A stretch of DNA of 64,000 bases from Actinomycetales bacterium. GTDB lineage: Bacteria > Actinomycetota > Actinomycetes > Actinomycetales > Dermatophilaceae. The stretch spans positions 95,277 through 159,276 of the forward strand of contig JADJVI010000018.1 in assembly GCA_016710645.1 (NCBI GenBank). Reading direction: 5' to 3'. Of this stretch, positions 20,778 to 29,556 are shown one piece after another. The notes below the pieces were generated by a model that saw only the letters and a program-made list of their open reading frames with translations, ran no database searches and was not told the origin of the DNA. Made by a program: the position numbers and the translations under genes. Each line of letters opens with the position of its first letter. Position 1 is the first letter of the stretch.

Positions 20778-21559
20778 GGGAACCACACCATCTTGACAAT
20801 CGCCACGACCCCCACGACGACGATGATCGCCCGCAGGACGGGAGCGGGGAGTCTGCGCCCGAGGTGTGCCCCGATCAACCCGCCGAGCAGCGAACCGACG
20901 GCGATAAGGGCGACGACCACCCAGTCGACGTGATCCCGAGCGAAGATGAGGAACGCGCCCGCAGCGACGAGGTTGACGAAGGTGACGAGCACGTTCTTCA
21001 CGCCGTTGAGTCGCTGCAGGGGCTCGCGCGACAGCGCGCTGAAGATGCCCATCAACAAGACACCTTGCGCCGCACCGAAATACCCGCCGTAGGCGCCGGC
21101 CAGCAGTGCGCCTGCCTGCAGCCCCACGGAGGCGGACGACGCGCCCTCAGCCACACCCCCGACTGCCGGGGCCCGCCGCGCGCGGGCCGCCCGCTGAATC
21201 CGCGGACCGAAGATGACGAGCACCAGCGCGATGACGATGAGCACCGGCACGACAGCACGAAAGGCCGAAGCTGGGAGCACCAGCAGCAGCGCCGCCCCGA
21301 GCACCGATCCGGCGATCGACATCGGCAGCAGGCGAGTCAGCAGAGCACGCTGCCCCGCGAGCTCACGGCGATAACCCCAACTGGCGCTGGCCCCGCCCGC
21401 CACCAGGCCGATGTTGTTGCTGACGTTGGCCGTCAGCGGCGGGTAGCCGAGCAACAGCAGGGTCGGAAAGGTGATGAGCGTGCCCGACCCGACGATCGAG
21501 TTGATCGTGCCCGCACCGACTCCGGCGAGCAGGACCCACAGGGCTTCGACGGGCGACAC
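20774..21559 (-). CDS. TauE/SafE-family membrane exporter
   Basis: A 261-residue multi-pass membrane protein of the TauE/SafE (DUF81) family, whose members move sulfite, sulfonates or organic acids. The signature GAGTINSIVGSGTLITFPTLL with the following NVSNNIGL repeats once later as GAYGGYFGAAQGVLLMG, the internal duplication typical of the family. Eight or so hydrophobic helices are apparent. It overlaps the SpoU gene by 4 nt. Its GTG start has a TAGGGT box 6 nt upstream. Substrate unknown. Confidence 0.85.
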   Translation of the reverse strand: MSPVEALWVLLAGVGAGTINSIVGSGTLITFPTLLLLGYPPLTANVSNNIGLVAGGASASWGYRRELAGQRALLTRLLPMSIAGSVLGAALLLVLPASAFRAVVPVLIVIALVLVIFGPRIQRAARARRAPAVGGVAEGASSASVGLQAGALLAGAYGGYFGAAQGVLLMGIFSALSREPLQRLNGVKNVLVTFVNLVAAGAFLIFARDHVDWVVVALIAVGSLLGGLIGAHLGRRLPAPVLRAIIVVVGVVAIVKMVWFP

Positions 21560-21565
21560 CCGGCC

Positions 21566-21571
21566 ACCCTA
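21566..21571 (-). promoter_or_regulatory. -10 box, likely leaderless promoter of tauE-spoU
   Basis: TAGGGT lies 6 nt upstream of the GTG at 21559. Confidence 0.45.
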
Positions 21572-21598
21572 CCGACGCAGAGGTGGGGCGGAAGCCAC

Positions 21599-21635
21599 CG
21601 GCACGGCATACCAGCAGCTCTGGTATGCCGTGCCG
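21599..21635. terminator. hairpin made of two inverted GGTATGCCGT copies
   Basis: A perfect 16-bp stem (centre GCACGGCATACCAG / CTGGTATGCCGTGC) with loop CAGCT, 6 nt after the stop of the SPFH gene on the minus strand. It probably ends the SPFH transcript. This is the longest of the four inverted-pair sites in the window. Confidence 0.6.
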
Positions 21636-21641
21636 CTCACC

Positions 21642-22658
21642 TCACGCCGTGGGGCCCGGGGTGTCCTCCGGGCCCTCCGGGCGAGCGATGGACTCTGTCG
21701 ACTGGACCCGCTCGATGGTGGGGTGCAGGCCGGTCCGGGTCGCGGGGACGACCGGAGCCGAACCAGAGGCCGTCGCAGCGGGAGTGCCACCGAGAGCCGA
21801 GGAGACCCCACGCAAGGCGTCGGTGAGCTCGGACGGGATGATCCACATCTTGTTGGCATCGCCGCGGGCCAACTGGGGCAGCACTTGGAGGTACTGATAA
21901 GCGAGCAGGTCCTGGGTGGGCTGGCCCTTGTGGATGGCATCGAAGACCTCTTCGATGGCCTGAGCCTGGCCGCGAGCTTCGAGGACACGCGCCTGAGCGG
22001 AACCCTCGGCCCGCAGGATCTGGGCCTCCTTCTCGCCCTGGGCGGTGAGGATGGCCGACTGCTTGGTGCCCTCCGCGGTGAGGATGGCTGCGCGCTTGTC
22101 CCGCTCGGCGCGCATCTGCTTCTCCATCGAGTCCTGCACCGAGTGCGGCGGGTCGATGGCCTTAAGTTCGACGCGGTTGACCCGGATGCCCCAACGCCCG
22201 GTCTCCTGGTCGAGGACGCCGCGCAGTTGTCCGTTGATCTGGTCTCGGGAGGTGAGCGTCTCCTCCAGGTCCAGCGAACCGATGACGTTACGCAGCGTCG
22301 TAACAGTGAGCTGCTCGATGCCTTGGATGAAGTTGGCGATCTCGTAGACCGCCGACTTGGCATCGGTCACCGTGTAGTAGATGACCGTGTCGATGGAGAC
22401 GACGAGGTTGTCGGACGTGATGACCGGCTGGGGCGGGAAGGTCACCACCTGCTCGCGCAGGTCGATGGTGGCGCGGGGCTTGTCGATGAAGGGGACGAGG
22501 ATGTGCATGCCGTCATCGAGGGTGCGCGAGTAGGACCCGAGCCGCTCGATGATGACGGCCGTCTGCTGGGGAACGATCTTGATCGTGCGCAGGATGACGC
22601 TGGCGACGAACAAGAGCAGCGCGAGGACGACGACAAGAGTGACGATGCTGCCGGACAC
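21642..22658 (-). CDS. SPFH/Band-7 membrane protein (stomatin-like)
   Basis: A 338-residue protein with one N-terminal transmembrane segment (TLVVVLALLLFVASVIL). An SPFH domain follows (IKIVPQQTAVIIERLGSYSRTLDDG to LDQETGRWGIRVNRVELKAID). A long Ala/Glu coiled coil lies at about 180-250 (EGTKQSAILTAQGEKEAQIL), with a Pro-rich tail. Bacterial members organise membrane microdomains together with NfeD-type partners, and an NfeD gene lies 63 nt upstream here. The start is a GTG preceded by GGAGG. Confidence 0.9.
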   Translation of the reverse strand: MSGSIVTLVVVLALLLFVASVILRTIKIVPQQTAVIIERLGSYSRTLDDGMHILVPFIDKPRATIDLREQVVTFPPQPVITSDNLVVSIDTVIYYTVTDAKSAVYEIANFIQGIEQLTVTTLRNVIGSLDLEETLTSRDQINGQLRGVLDQETGRWGIRVNRVELKAIDPPHSVQDSMEKQMRAERDKRAAILTAEGTKQSAILTAQGEKEAQILRAEGSAQARVLEARGQAQAIEEVFDAIHKGQPTQDLLAYQYLQVLPQLARGDANKMWIIPSELTDALRGVSSALGGTPAATASGSAPVVPATRTGLHPTIERVQSTESIARPEGPEDTPGPTA

Positions 22659-22721
22659 GGGAACCTCCGAACCGTGGGGACTGCGAGGACGTCTGGATCA
22701 AATCGGATAGGTCAGGGGGAA

Positions 22722-23189
22722 CTATGGGGTGCTGTCGTGGGGGGAGTCGGCGCGCTCGACGACTGCCGTGGCGCCATCGATGTCCAGGACGGTGGCGTGC
22801 TCGCCGGGTGCCAGCACGTCATGACTGTCGGTGCGGGCCGACCACGTCTCACCGCCGATTCGCACCGATCCTGCGGTGGGGGTGACCGTCTCCAGCACGA
22901 CAGCCAGTCGACCGCGGTAGCCGCCGACTCCGATCGACGTCGGCGGACGGTGGGTGCGGAAGCGCCGGTGCGCCGCCGGCCGGACCACCCCGAGGAGCAC
23001 GATGGCGCTCGCTGCCGCGACGATCGCCTGCACGGGGAAGGGGGCACCGACTGCGGCCGCAGCTGACCCGCCCAAGGCGCCACCGGCGAGCATGAGGAAG
23101 GTGAAGTCGACGGTCGCGAGTTCGAGGGCTCCGAGGCCGAGGGCCACGACGATCCAGATCAGCCAGGCGTAGTTCTCCACGTCGACCAC
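22722..23189 (-). CDS. NfeD-like membrane protein
   Basis: A 155-residue short NfeD homologue. Two or three hydrophobic segments (LIWIVVALGLGALEL, MLAGGALGGSAAAAV, IVAAASAIVLLGVV) precede a C-terminal OB-fold domain (GGYRGRLAVVLETVTPTAGSVRIGGETWSAR). NfeD proteins pair with stomatin/SPFH proteins, and the SPFH gene follows directly. The short form lacks the ClpP-like protease part of long NfeD. The start is a GTG behind AGAGGA. Confidence 0.88.
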   Translation of the reverse strand: MVDVENYAWLIWIVVALGLGALELATVDFTFLMLAGGALGGSAAAAVGAPFPVQAIVAAASAIVLLGVVRPAAHRRFRTHRPPTSIGVGGYRGRLAVVLETVTPTAGSVRIGGETWSARTDSHDVLAPGEHATVLDIDGATAVVERADSPHDSTP

Positions 23190-23244
23190 CGTCGTCCTCT
23201 CTTGAACATCCGACCAGCCCTGGTGAGGAACCGGTCCGTACAGG

Positions 23245-24063
23245 CTATGACGAGTCGGCGACCACCGGGGTTCCGCCGAGGTCGGCCGACCGCGCCGACC
23301 AGCGGTGCCCGTGCCGCTCGATGACCAGGGGCAGGTCGAACGTCGCCGAGAGATTCTCAGGGGTGAGCGTGACCTCCAGCGGCCCGGCCGCCACCACTTT
23401 GCCCCCGCGCAGCAGCAAGGCGTCGGTGAACCCCTTGGGGATCTCCTCGACGTGGTGGGTCACCAGCACCAAGGCCGGCGCACGCACGTCGCTGGCGAGC
23501 TCACCGAGCCGGGCCACGAGGTCCTCGCGGCCGCCGAGGTCCAGGCCTGCGGCTGGCTCGTCGAGCAGCATGAGTTCCGGGTCGGTCATGAGGGCTCGGG
23601 CGATCTGCACCCGCTTGCGTTCTCCCTCGGACAACGTGCCATAGCGCCGGTCGGCCAGATGCTCGGCGCCCAGGGCCAGCAGCAACTCCATGGCCCGCAC
23701 GTAGTCCTGGGTGTCGTAGTGCTCGTTCCACCGCCCGACGATGCCATAGGCGGCCGTGACGACGACATTGCCGACGATCTCGCCGTCGGGGATGCGATCA
23801 GCCATCGCCGCACTGGCCAAGCCGACACGAGGCCGCACCTCGAAGACATCGACAGCGCCGAGCTTGTCGCCGAGGATGCGGACCGTGCCGCTCGTGGGAT
23901 GCATGCGGGCGGCGGCCAATTGCAGCAAGGTGGTCTTGCCGGCTCCGTTAGGGCCGAGGATGACCCAGCGCTCGCCCTCCTCGACCTCCCAGGAGATGTC
24001 GTCGAGCAAGCGGGTCTTTCCGCGCACGACGCTGACGCCCTGGAAGGCAAGGACATCACTCAT
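23245..24063 (-). CDS. ABC transporter ATP-binding protein, no permease nearby
   Basis: A 272-residue single ABC domain. Walker A is GPNGAGKTTL near 36, the signature is TLSEGERKRVQIARAL, and Walker B is LMLLDEPAAGLDLGG, followed by LVTHHVEEIP as the H-loop. The signature deviates from LSGGQ. About 50 residues after the H-loop (TPENLSATFDLPL) resemble ModF/iron-chelate-type ATPases. No membrane subunit is adjacent, so the partner is unknown. The ATG has a TAGGGT box 7 nt upstream. Confidence 0.85.
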   Translation of the reverse strand: MSDVLAFQGVSVVRGKTRLLDDISWEVEEGERWVILGPNGAGKTTLLQLAAARMHPTSGTVRILGDKLGAVDVFEVRPRVGLASAAMADRIPDGEIVGNVVVTAAYGIVGRWNEHYDTQDYVRAMELLLALGAEHLADRRYGTLSEGERKRVQIARALMTDPELMLLDEPAAGLDLGGREDLVARLGELASDVRAPALVLVTHHVEEIPKGFTDALLLRGGKVVAAGPLEVTLTPENLSATFDLPLVIERHGHRWSARSADLGGTPVVADSS

Positions 24064-24070
24064 GGCCTAA

Positions 24071-24076
24071 ACCCTA
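24071..24076 (-). promoter_or_regulatory. -10 box, likely leaderless promoter of the ABC ATPase
   Basis: TAGGGT lies 7 nt upstream of the ATG at 24063. Confidence 0.45.
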
Positions 24077-24124
24077 GTTCAGCCGCCCAGTTCACAGGGC
24101 GACGGCCCGCCGGGCCGCCGCATC

Positions 24125-24130
24125 TACAGT
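24125..24130 (+). promoter_or_regulatory. -10 box, likely leaderless promoter of the gene at 24138
   Basis: TACAGT lies 7 nt upstream of an ATG that has no ribosome-binding site. Confidence 0.45.
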
Positions 24131-24137
24131 TCCGGGT

Positions 24138-24905
24138 ATGCCGTCCCTGCCCCTCAGTGTCAGTGCCGCACTCTGGGCCACCGCCCTGCTGCACGGATCG
24201 GCGACCCGGGCCGAGTGTCTCCGGGCGACTCACGCGGGGAGCACCGATGTTGCGGGCGACCTGGACTGGCCGACCGAGTGGCGGGATCTCGGCGAGACGC
24301 TGGCGGTGGCCGTGCTGCCCCGCCCGGGCCGCCCGGGCTGGATCTCCGCGGGAGGCGGCGCAGGCGTGGATGCCGCTGCCGAAGCGACGGAAGCGGTGCT
24401 CGCTGCGACGACGGGGCACCTCGCGGTGCCGACCATCCAGGAGTACGGTCCGGCCGGCGACCGCGGGGTGCTGGTGACGTGGACGGCATACCCCGGTATG
24501 CCGGTGCCCCGCCACCGACTGGAGGCGACCGACCTGCGCGAGATGACCCAGCGATTCGCCACCGCGGTGCGCGAGGCCGCCGAGGACCTGGAGGTCGCCG
24601 GCGGCACCCCCTGGACCGCTTCGGATTTGCTCGCGGCGGGGCGCTTCGGGGGGCTCGACCGGTTGCCGGCCGGCATACCCTCCCGAGTTGTTGAGCTTCT
24701 GGCTCGCAGTGCCTTGGTGAGCGAAGCCGCACACCAGGGGCTCACCGTAGAGGCCGAGGGCCCGGCGTTGGACCTGCAGACCTCGATGCGGCGCGAGCAG
24801 GTGTTGCGCCACCTCGCCGCGACGGCCGACGACACCCTGGAGGGCGCGGCTGCCGTCGCCGCGATGGCGATCGCCGGGTGGATCCCGAGTGACCGGAGTC
24901 GCTGA
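24138..24905 (+). CDS. hypothetical actinobacterial protein
   Basis: I do not recognise this 255-residue protein. It is soluble, Ala-rich and probably mixed alpha/beta. Two strings may mark conserved parts: LDWPTEWRDLGETLAVAVLP and a central LVTWTAYPGMPVPRHRLEA. No signal peptide, membrane segment or catalytic motif is visible. Its ATG is part of a GGTATGCCGT copy, and two more inverted copies lie in its coding sequence (24484-24503), where they encode Thr-Ala-Tyr-Pro-Gly-Met-Pro. It lies between a lone ABC ATPase and glgA, with no operon partner. Confidence 0.6.
   Translation: MPSLPLSVSAALWATALLHGSATRAECLRATHAGSTDVAGDLDWPTEWRDLGETLAVAVLPRPGRPGWISAGGGAGVDAAAEATEAVLAATTGHLAVPTIQEYGPAGDRGVLVTWTAYPGMPVPRHRLEATDLREMTQRFATAVREAAEDLEVAGGTPWTASDLLAAGRFGGLDRLPAGIPSRVVELLARSALVSEAAHQGLTVEAEGPALDLQTSMRREQVLRHLAATADDTLEGAAAVAAMAIAGWIPSDRSR
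24484..24503. repeat. inverted pair of the dispersed word inside a coding region
   Basis: CGGCATACC and GGTATGCCG lie head to head with only 2 nt (CC) between them, a 9-bp inverted repeat. Confidence 0.8.
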
Positions 24906-24928
24906 ATCGATCAGTCGCCCGGTTGCTG

Positions 24929-26119
24929 TCAGCCGAGCACCGAGCGGTAGACCTCCATGGTCTTGTCGCCGATGGACGCCCAGGAGAACTGCTCTACCGC
25001 GCGACGGCGACCGGCCAACCCCATCTCGCGGGCCCGGGTGCGGTCGCTGACGGCGTCGGTGAGTGCAGCGGCAAGGTCGTTGACGAAGCGATCGGGGTCG
25101 ACCGGTGTGCCGGTGCCGTCCTGGACCTGCTCGATGGGCACTAGCCAGCCGGTCTCACCGGGGACGACGACCTCGGGGATGCCGCCGGTGGCGGTGGCGA
25201 CGACCGGCAATTCGCAGGCCATCGCTTCGAGGTTGACGATGCCGAGGGGCTCGTAGACGGACGGACAGGCGAAAACCGTCGAGGCGGTGAGTAGCGCGAC
25301 CACTTCGTTGCGCGGCAACATTTCTGGGATCCAGACCACGCCATCGCGAGTGGTGCGCAGCTCGGCCAAGAGGCCCTCGACCTCGGCCTGGATGGCGGGT
25401 GTGTCGGGTGCACCGGCGCAGAGGACGACCTGGACGTCCTTGGGCAGCAAGGCGGCTGCGCGCATGAGGTAGGGCAGGCCCTTCTGCCGAGTGATCCGGC
25501 CGACGAAGATGATGGCCGGACGGTCCGGGTCCATGCCGTGCTTGCGGCAGATGTCGGCGTCGTCGATCGGCTGCCAGAGCTGCGAGTCGATGCCGTTGTG
25601 GACGACGGCGACCTTGGCCGGGTCCAGCGACGGGTAGGAGCGCAGGATGTCCTGACGCATCCCGGCACTCACCGCGATGACGGCGGCCGCGCCCTCGTAG
25701 GCCGCCCGCTCGGCGAACGATGAGACCCGGTAGCCGCCGCCGAGTTGCTCGGCCTTCCACGGCCGCATGGGTTCCAGGCTGTGGGCGGTGACGATGTGCG
25801 GCGCGCCGGCCAGCATGCCTCCGAGGTGGCCGCCCATGTTGGCGTACCACGTGTGTGAATGGACGATGTCGGCGCCCTGGCAGTCCTGCGCGATCTGGAT
25901 GTCGACCCCGAGGGTCTGCAGGGCGGCATTCGCTCCCGCCAATTCCGGCAGATCCGGGTATGCGGTGGTGCCCGCTTCATTCCGATCCGCGCCGAAACAG
26001 CGCACCCGGACGTCCGCATCGCCCCGATCGCGCAATGCCCTCACGAGTTCGGCGACATGCACCCCCGCTCCCCCATAGACGGCCGGCGGGTACTCCTTGC
26101 TGATGATGTCGATGCGCAC
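24929..26119 (-). CDS. glgA: actinobacterial glycogen synthase / maltose-1-phosphate synthase (GT4)
   Basis: A 396-residue GT-B glycosyltransferase of family GT4, not the GT5 of enterobacterial GlgA. The N-terminus RIDIISKEYPPAVYGGAGVH binds the donor loop. Later landmarks are HSHTWYANMGG, VAVVHNGID, FVGRITRQKGLPYLMRA and CPSVYEPLGIVNLEAMACELP with the catalytic Glu pair. Mycobacterial relatives (GlgM) join ADP-glucose to glucose-1-phosphate to give maltose-1-phosphate for alpha-glucan; which activity applies here is not certain. It is divergent from glgC, the usual arrangement. The GTG start has a TAGTCT box 6 nt upstream. Confidence 0.9.
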   Translation of the reverse strand: MRIDIISKEYPPAVYGGAGVHVAELVRALRDRGDADVRVRCFGADRNEAGTTAYPDLPELAGANAALQTLGVDIQIAQDCQGADIVHSHTWYANMGGHLGGMLAGAPHIVTAHSLEPMRPWKAEQLGGGYRVSSFAERAAYEGAAAVIAVSAGMRQDILRSYPSLDPAKVAVVHNGIDSQLWQPIDDADICRKHGMDPDRPAIIFVGRITRQKGLPYLMRAAALLPKDVQVVLCAGAPDTPAIQAEVEGLLAELRTTRDGVVWIPEMLPRNEVVALLTASTVFACPSVYEPLGIVNLEAMACELPVVATATGGIPEVVVPGETGWLVPIEQVQDGTGTPVDPDRFVNDLAAALTDAVSDRTRAREMGLAGRRRAVEQFSWASIGDKTMEVYRSVLG

Positions 26120-26125
26120 AATATG

Positions 26126-26131
26126 AGACTA
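26126..26131 (-). promoter_or_regulatory. -10 box, likely leaderless glgA promoter
   Basis: TAGTCT lies 6 nt upstream of the glgA GTG. The glgA and glgC -10 boxes are 37 nt apart, so any regulator would act on both. Confidence 0.45.
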
Positions 26132-26168
26132 GTCCGAAGGTCCCCGGCGACACAGCGTAGGAAGGTCC

Positions 26169-26174
26169 TAGGGT
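26169..26174 (+). promoter_or_regulatory. -10 box, likely leaderless glgC promoter
   Basis: TAGGGT lies 6 nt upstream of the glgC ATG. Confidence 0.45.
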
Positions 26175-26180
26175 GGTGAC

Positions 26181-27434
26181 ATGGCCCGTCGCAGAACGAA
26201 TCCCAAGGTCCTTGCCATCGTCTTGGCCGGCGGAGAGGGCAAGCGGTTGATGCCCCTCACGCGCGACCGCGCCAAGCCCGCGGTGCCCTTCGGCGGCATC
26301 TACCGGTTGGTCGATTTCGCGCTCTCCAACGTCGTCAACTCCGGCTATCTCAAGGTCGTCGTCCTCACCCAGTACAAGTCGCACAGCCTCGACAAGCACG
26401 TCACCAAGACGTGGCGGATGTCGACAATGCTGGGCAACTACGTTGCCCCGGTGCCGGCCCAGCAGCGAGTCGATAAGAACTGGTACCTCGGCAGTGCCGA
26501 CGCCATCTTCCAGTCGCTCAACCTCATCGACGACGAGCGTCCCGAGATCGTCGTTGTCGTGGGAGCTGACCACGTCTACCGGATGGACTTTTCCCAGATG
26601 GTGGCCCAGCACATCGAGACCGGCGCCGGCCTCACGGTGGCGGCAATCCGCCAGCCGATCCACCTGGCCGACCAGTTCGGTGTCATCGAGGTCGACGACG
26701 CCGACCCGATGAAGATCGGCGCCTTCCGCGAGAAGCCGTCCGACCCCAAGGGTTTGCCCGACAGCCCGCACGAGGTGCTCGCGTCGATGGGCAACTACGT
26801 CTTCACCACCGATGCCCTGGTCAACGCGGTCACCGACGACCACGACACCGAGGGCAGCAAGCACGACATGGGCGGCGACATCGTGCCGCGCTTCGTCGCG
26901 CAGGGTGACGCCTACGTCTACGACTTCAAGGACAACGACGTTCCCGGCGCCACCGAGCGCGACCGCGGCTACTGGCGCGACGTCGGGACGCTGGACTCCT
27001 ATTACGACGCCCACATGGACCTCATCTCGGTCCACCCGATCTTCAACCTCTACAACTACGACTGGATGATCTACACCAATGCGCCGGCCTATCCCCCGGC
27101 CAAGTTCGTCCACGGGTCGCACGACCGGGTCGGTGAGGCGCTGTCCTCGGCGGTCTCCCCCGGTGTCGTCGTGTCGGGTGCCCAGGTCAACCACTCGGTG
27201 CTCTCGCCCCGGGTCAAGGTGCACAGTTACGCGACGATCGCCGACTCGGTGCTGCTGGACTCCGTCGAGGTGTCCCGGTATGCCGTGATCCGCCGCGCGA
27301 TCATCGACAAGGGCGTGTTCATCCCCGAATACGCGCGAATCGGGGTCGACCACGAGCACGACCGGGCTCGTGGATTCCACGTCACCGAGAACGGTGTGAC
27401 GGTCATCGGCAAGGGACAGCACGTCCCGCTGTGA
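26181..27434 (+). CDS. glgC: glucose-1-phosphate adenylyltransferase
   Basis: A 417-residue enzyme making ADP-glucose from ATP and glucose-1-phosphate, the donor for alpha-glucan synthesis. The nucleotidyltransferase core opens with [36 protein letters not shown] carries the catalytic Asp. [10 protein letters not shown] and [15 protein letters not shown] follow, and a left-handed beta-helix C-terminus ([23 protein letters not shown]) closes the protein. It is divergent from glgA. Its stop overlaps the next start by 4 nt (GTGA). Confidence 0.96.
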   Translation: MARRRTNPKVLAIVLAGGEGKRLMPLTRDRAKPAVPFGGIYRLVDFALSNVVNSGYLKVVVLTQYKSHSLDKHVTKTWRMSTMLGNYVAPVPAQQRVDKNWYLGSADAIFQSLNLIDDERPEIVVVVGADHVYRMDFSQMVAQHIETGAGLTVAAIRQPIHLADQFGVIEVDDADPMKIGAFREKPSDPKGLPDSPHEVLASMGNYVFTTDALVNAVTDDHDTEGSKHDMGGDIVPRFVAQGDAYVYDFKDNDVPGATERDRGYWRDVGTLDSYYDAHMDLISVHPIFNLYNYDWMIYTNAPAYPPAKFVHGSHDRVGEALSSAVSPGVVVSGAQVNHSVLSPRVKVHSYATIADSVLLDSVEVSRYAVIRRAIIDKGVFIPEYARIGVDHEHDRARGFHVTENGVTVIGKGQHVPL

Positions 27435-28306
27435 CCCAGGCCGACGGCATACCTGCCCTCCCGGTCAGTAGCGGCGACCCGCGCCAAGCGCGGGTCGCCG
27501 TTCAGGTCGCTCCGCAACACGCCCCGTATGCCGTGCTCCGCGACACCGTCGTAGCGCTCGAAGAGCTCGGCGTCGACGTGGTCCTCACCTGGGACCACTT
27601 CTTCCCGCTGTCCGGTGATCCCGACGGGTCGCACTTCGAGTGCTGGAGCCTGCTCGCCGGATGGGCCGAGGCCACCGAGCGGGTCCAACTCGGCCCATTG
27701 GTGGCCTGTACCGCTTTTCGCAACCCCGACCTGCATGCCGACATCGCCCGCACCGTCGACCACATCAGCGACGGTCGGGTGATCTTCGGGATCGGGGCAG
27801 GGTGGTTCGAACGGGACTTCACGTCATACGACTTCGAATTCGGCACGGCCGGAAGCCGATTGGACGCACTGGCGGCTGACTTGCCGCGCATTCGGGCCCG
27901 ATGGGACCATCTGGTGCCTCCTCCCGCGGGGAAACTGCCGATCCTCGTCGGCGGTGGTGGCGAGCGAAAGACGCTGCGAATCACCGCCGAGCACGCCGAC
28001 ATCTGGCATGGCTTCGGTGACCCGGAGCTCATCGCGCACAAGCATCAAGTGCTCGATGCCTGGTGTGCCCGGATCGGCCGTAACCCGCTGGAGATCGAGC
28101 GCTCGGCCGGGGTGGCCTATACGCCGGCTCGGCTGCCGGAGCGCTCCGACCTCGATTTCGCCGGCCAGGCTCAGGCGCTCTTCGACGTGGGCACTCGTTT
28201 GCTCACCCTCAGCCTCACGACGCCGCCCTATGACCTCGGACCGGTGCGCGAGGTGCTCGCCTGGCGCGATGAGGTCAATGCCGGAGGTTCTACCCTGTCG
28301 GGGTGA
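27431..28306 (+). CDS. LLM-class F420-dependent oxidoreductase
   Basis: A 291-residue TIM-barrel LLM protein, a different subfamily from the one at 12140. Features are [19 protein letters not shown] at the active-site rim, [18 protein letters not shown] and [15 protein letters not shown], the cofactor loop. It overlaps glgC by 4 nt at the start and serB by 4 nt at the end, so the three are translated as a coupled unit. Substrate unknown, and no functional link to glycogen or serine is evident. Confidence 0.87.
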   Translation: MTQADGIPALPVSSGDPRQARVAVQVAPQHAPYAVLRDTVVALEELGVDVVLTWDHFFPLSGDPDGSHFECWSLLAGWAEATERVQLGPLVACTAFRNPDLHADIARTVDHISDGRVIFGIGAGWFERDFTSYDFEFGTAGSRLDALAADLPRIRARWDHLVPPPAGKLPILVGGGGERKTLRITAEHADIWHGFGDPELIAHKHQVLDAWCARIGRNPLEIERSAGVAYTPARLPERSDLDFAGQAQALFDVGTRLLTLSLTTPPYDLGPVREVLAWRDEVNAGGSTLSG

Positions 28307-29526
28307 CCGACGGACTGCAGACGCTGCGCATCACCCTCACCGGCGACGACCGACCGGGTGTCACCAGCGCCTTGCTCCAGGCCGTCGCGCCGTTGAGCGC
28401 CGACGTGCTCGACCTCGAGCAGATCGTCGTGCGCGACCACCTCACCCTCACCCTGCTGTTGCGCACGGCGGGCACCGCGGACGCGAGGCGCGAGCTACGC
28501 AGCGCCGTCCAAGCGGTGGCCGATCGGCTCGGTATGCAGGCCAAGGTCAGCGAAGGGGTGGGCGACAGCCACGAACGGCCCGCCGGGCGGGCGCATGTCG
28601 TAGTCCTCGGTCGTCCGTTGGGTGCTGGTGCCCTGGGGGCTGTGACCGCCCGAATCGCGGCCCATGGAGCCAACATCGACCGGATCCGACGCCTGTCGCA
28701 GTACCCCGTGACCACCCTGGAGTTCGACGTGTCGGGGGCCGATGTCCCCGCGCTGCGCGCGGAGTTGGCCGCGGTCGCTGCTGCCGAGCGAGTCGATGTG
28801 GCAGTCGCCCCTGCCGGACTCGCGCGTCTGGGTGCCCGGTTAGTGGTCATGGATGTCGACTCGACGTTCATCCAGCAGGAGGTCATCGAGCTGCTCGCGG
28901 CCAAGTGCGGCCGGGAGGCCGAGGTGGCCGCGGTGACCGAGCGAGCGATGCGCGGGGAACTCGACTTCGCGGCCTCCCTGCGTGAGCGGGTCGCGGTGCT
29001 CGCCGGGCTCGACGCGGGGGTGCTGGATGACGTCCGGCAGGAGATCATCCTCACGCCGGGAGCGCGCACCTTGGTGCGCACCCTCAAGCGGCTCGGCGAC
29101 ACCATCGCGTTGGTGTCCGGCGGGTTTATCGAGATCGTCGGGCCGATCGCGGCCGATCTCGGCATCGACCACGCGCTGGCCAACCGGCTCGAAGTGCGCG
29201 ACGGCGTCCTCACCGGACGGGTCGAGGGCGAGATCGTCGACCGGGCCGGAAAGGCCGCAGCCTTGCGCCAGTTCGCCGCCGAAGCGGGTCTCCCGCTGTC
29301 CCGCACCGTCGCGATCGGCGACGGAGCCAACGATCTCGACATGCTGGAGACAGCCGGGCTCGGCGTCGCCTTCAACGCCAAGCCGTTGGTGCGGGCGCAG
29401 GCCGACACCGCGGTCAACGTCCCGTATCTCGACACGGTGCTCTTCCTGCTGGGCATCACCCGGGAGGACGTCGAAGAAGCCGACGCGCTGGACGGCATAC
29501 CGACGCCTGCCCCGCAGCTGCCCTGA
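28303..29526 (+). CDS. serB: phosphoserine phosphatase with ACT domain
   Basis: A 407-residue enzyme for the last step of serine synthesis. An N-terminal ACT-type regulatory domain (LRITLTGDDRPGVTSALL) and a second ACT-like part (HVVVLGRPLGAGALGAVTARIA) precede the HAD domain. Motif I is MDVDSTFI with Asp184 and Asp186, motif II is ALVSGGF, and GDGANDLDML holds motif IV. Mycobacterial SerB2 has the same two-ACT layout and is inhibited by serine. It overlaps the LLM gene by 4 nt. Confidence 0.95.
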   Translation: MTDGLQTLRITLTGDDRPGVTSALLQAVAPLSADVLDLEQIVVRDHLTLTLLLRTAGTADARRELRSAVQAVADRLGMQAKVSEGVGDSHERPAGRAHVVVLGRPLGAGALGAVTARIAAHGANIDRIRRLSQYPVTTLEFDVSGADVPALRAELAAVAAAERVDVAVAPAGLARLGARLVVMDVDSTFIQQEVIELLAAKCGREAEVAAVTERAMRGELDFAASLRERVAVLAGLDAGVLDDVRQEIILTPGARTLVRTLKRLGDTIALVSGGFIEIVGPIAADLGIDHALANRLEVRDGVLTGRVEGEIVDRAGKAAALRQFAAEAGLPLSRTVAIGDGANDLDMLETAGLGVAFNAKPLVRAQADTAVNVPYLDTVLFLLGITREDVEEADALDGIPTPAPQLP

Positions 29527-29556
29527 GGCGCGCGAGCGGCACTCAACCAGCGGGGG

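Noticed and set aside
25977..27422. 481-codon open frame opposite glgC and glgA
   Set aside because: Composition (Val/Asp/Arg/Gly repeats) is that of an antisense frame; glgC is unambiguous.
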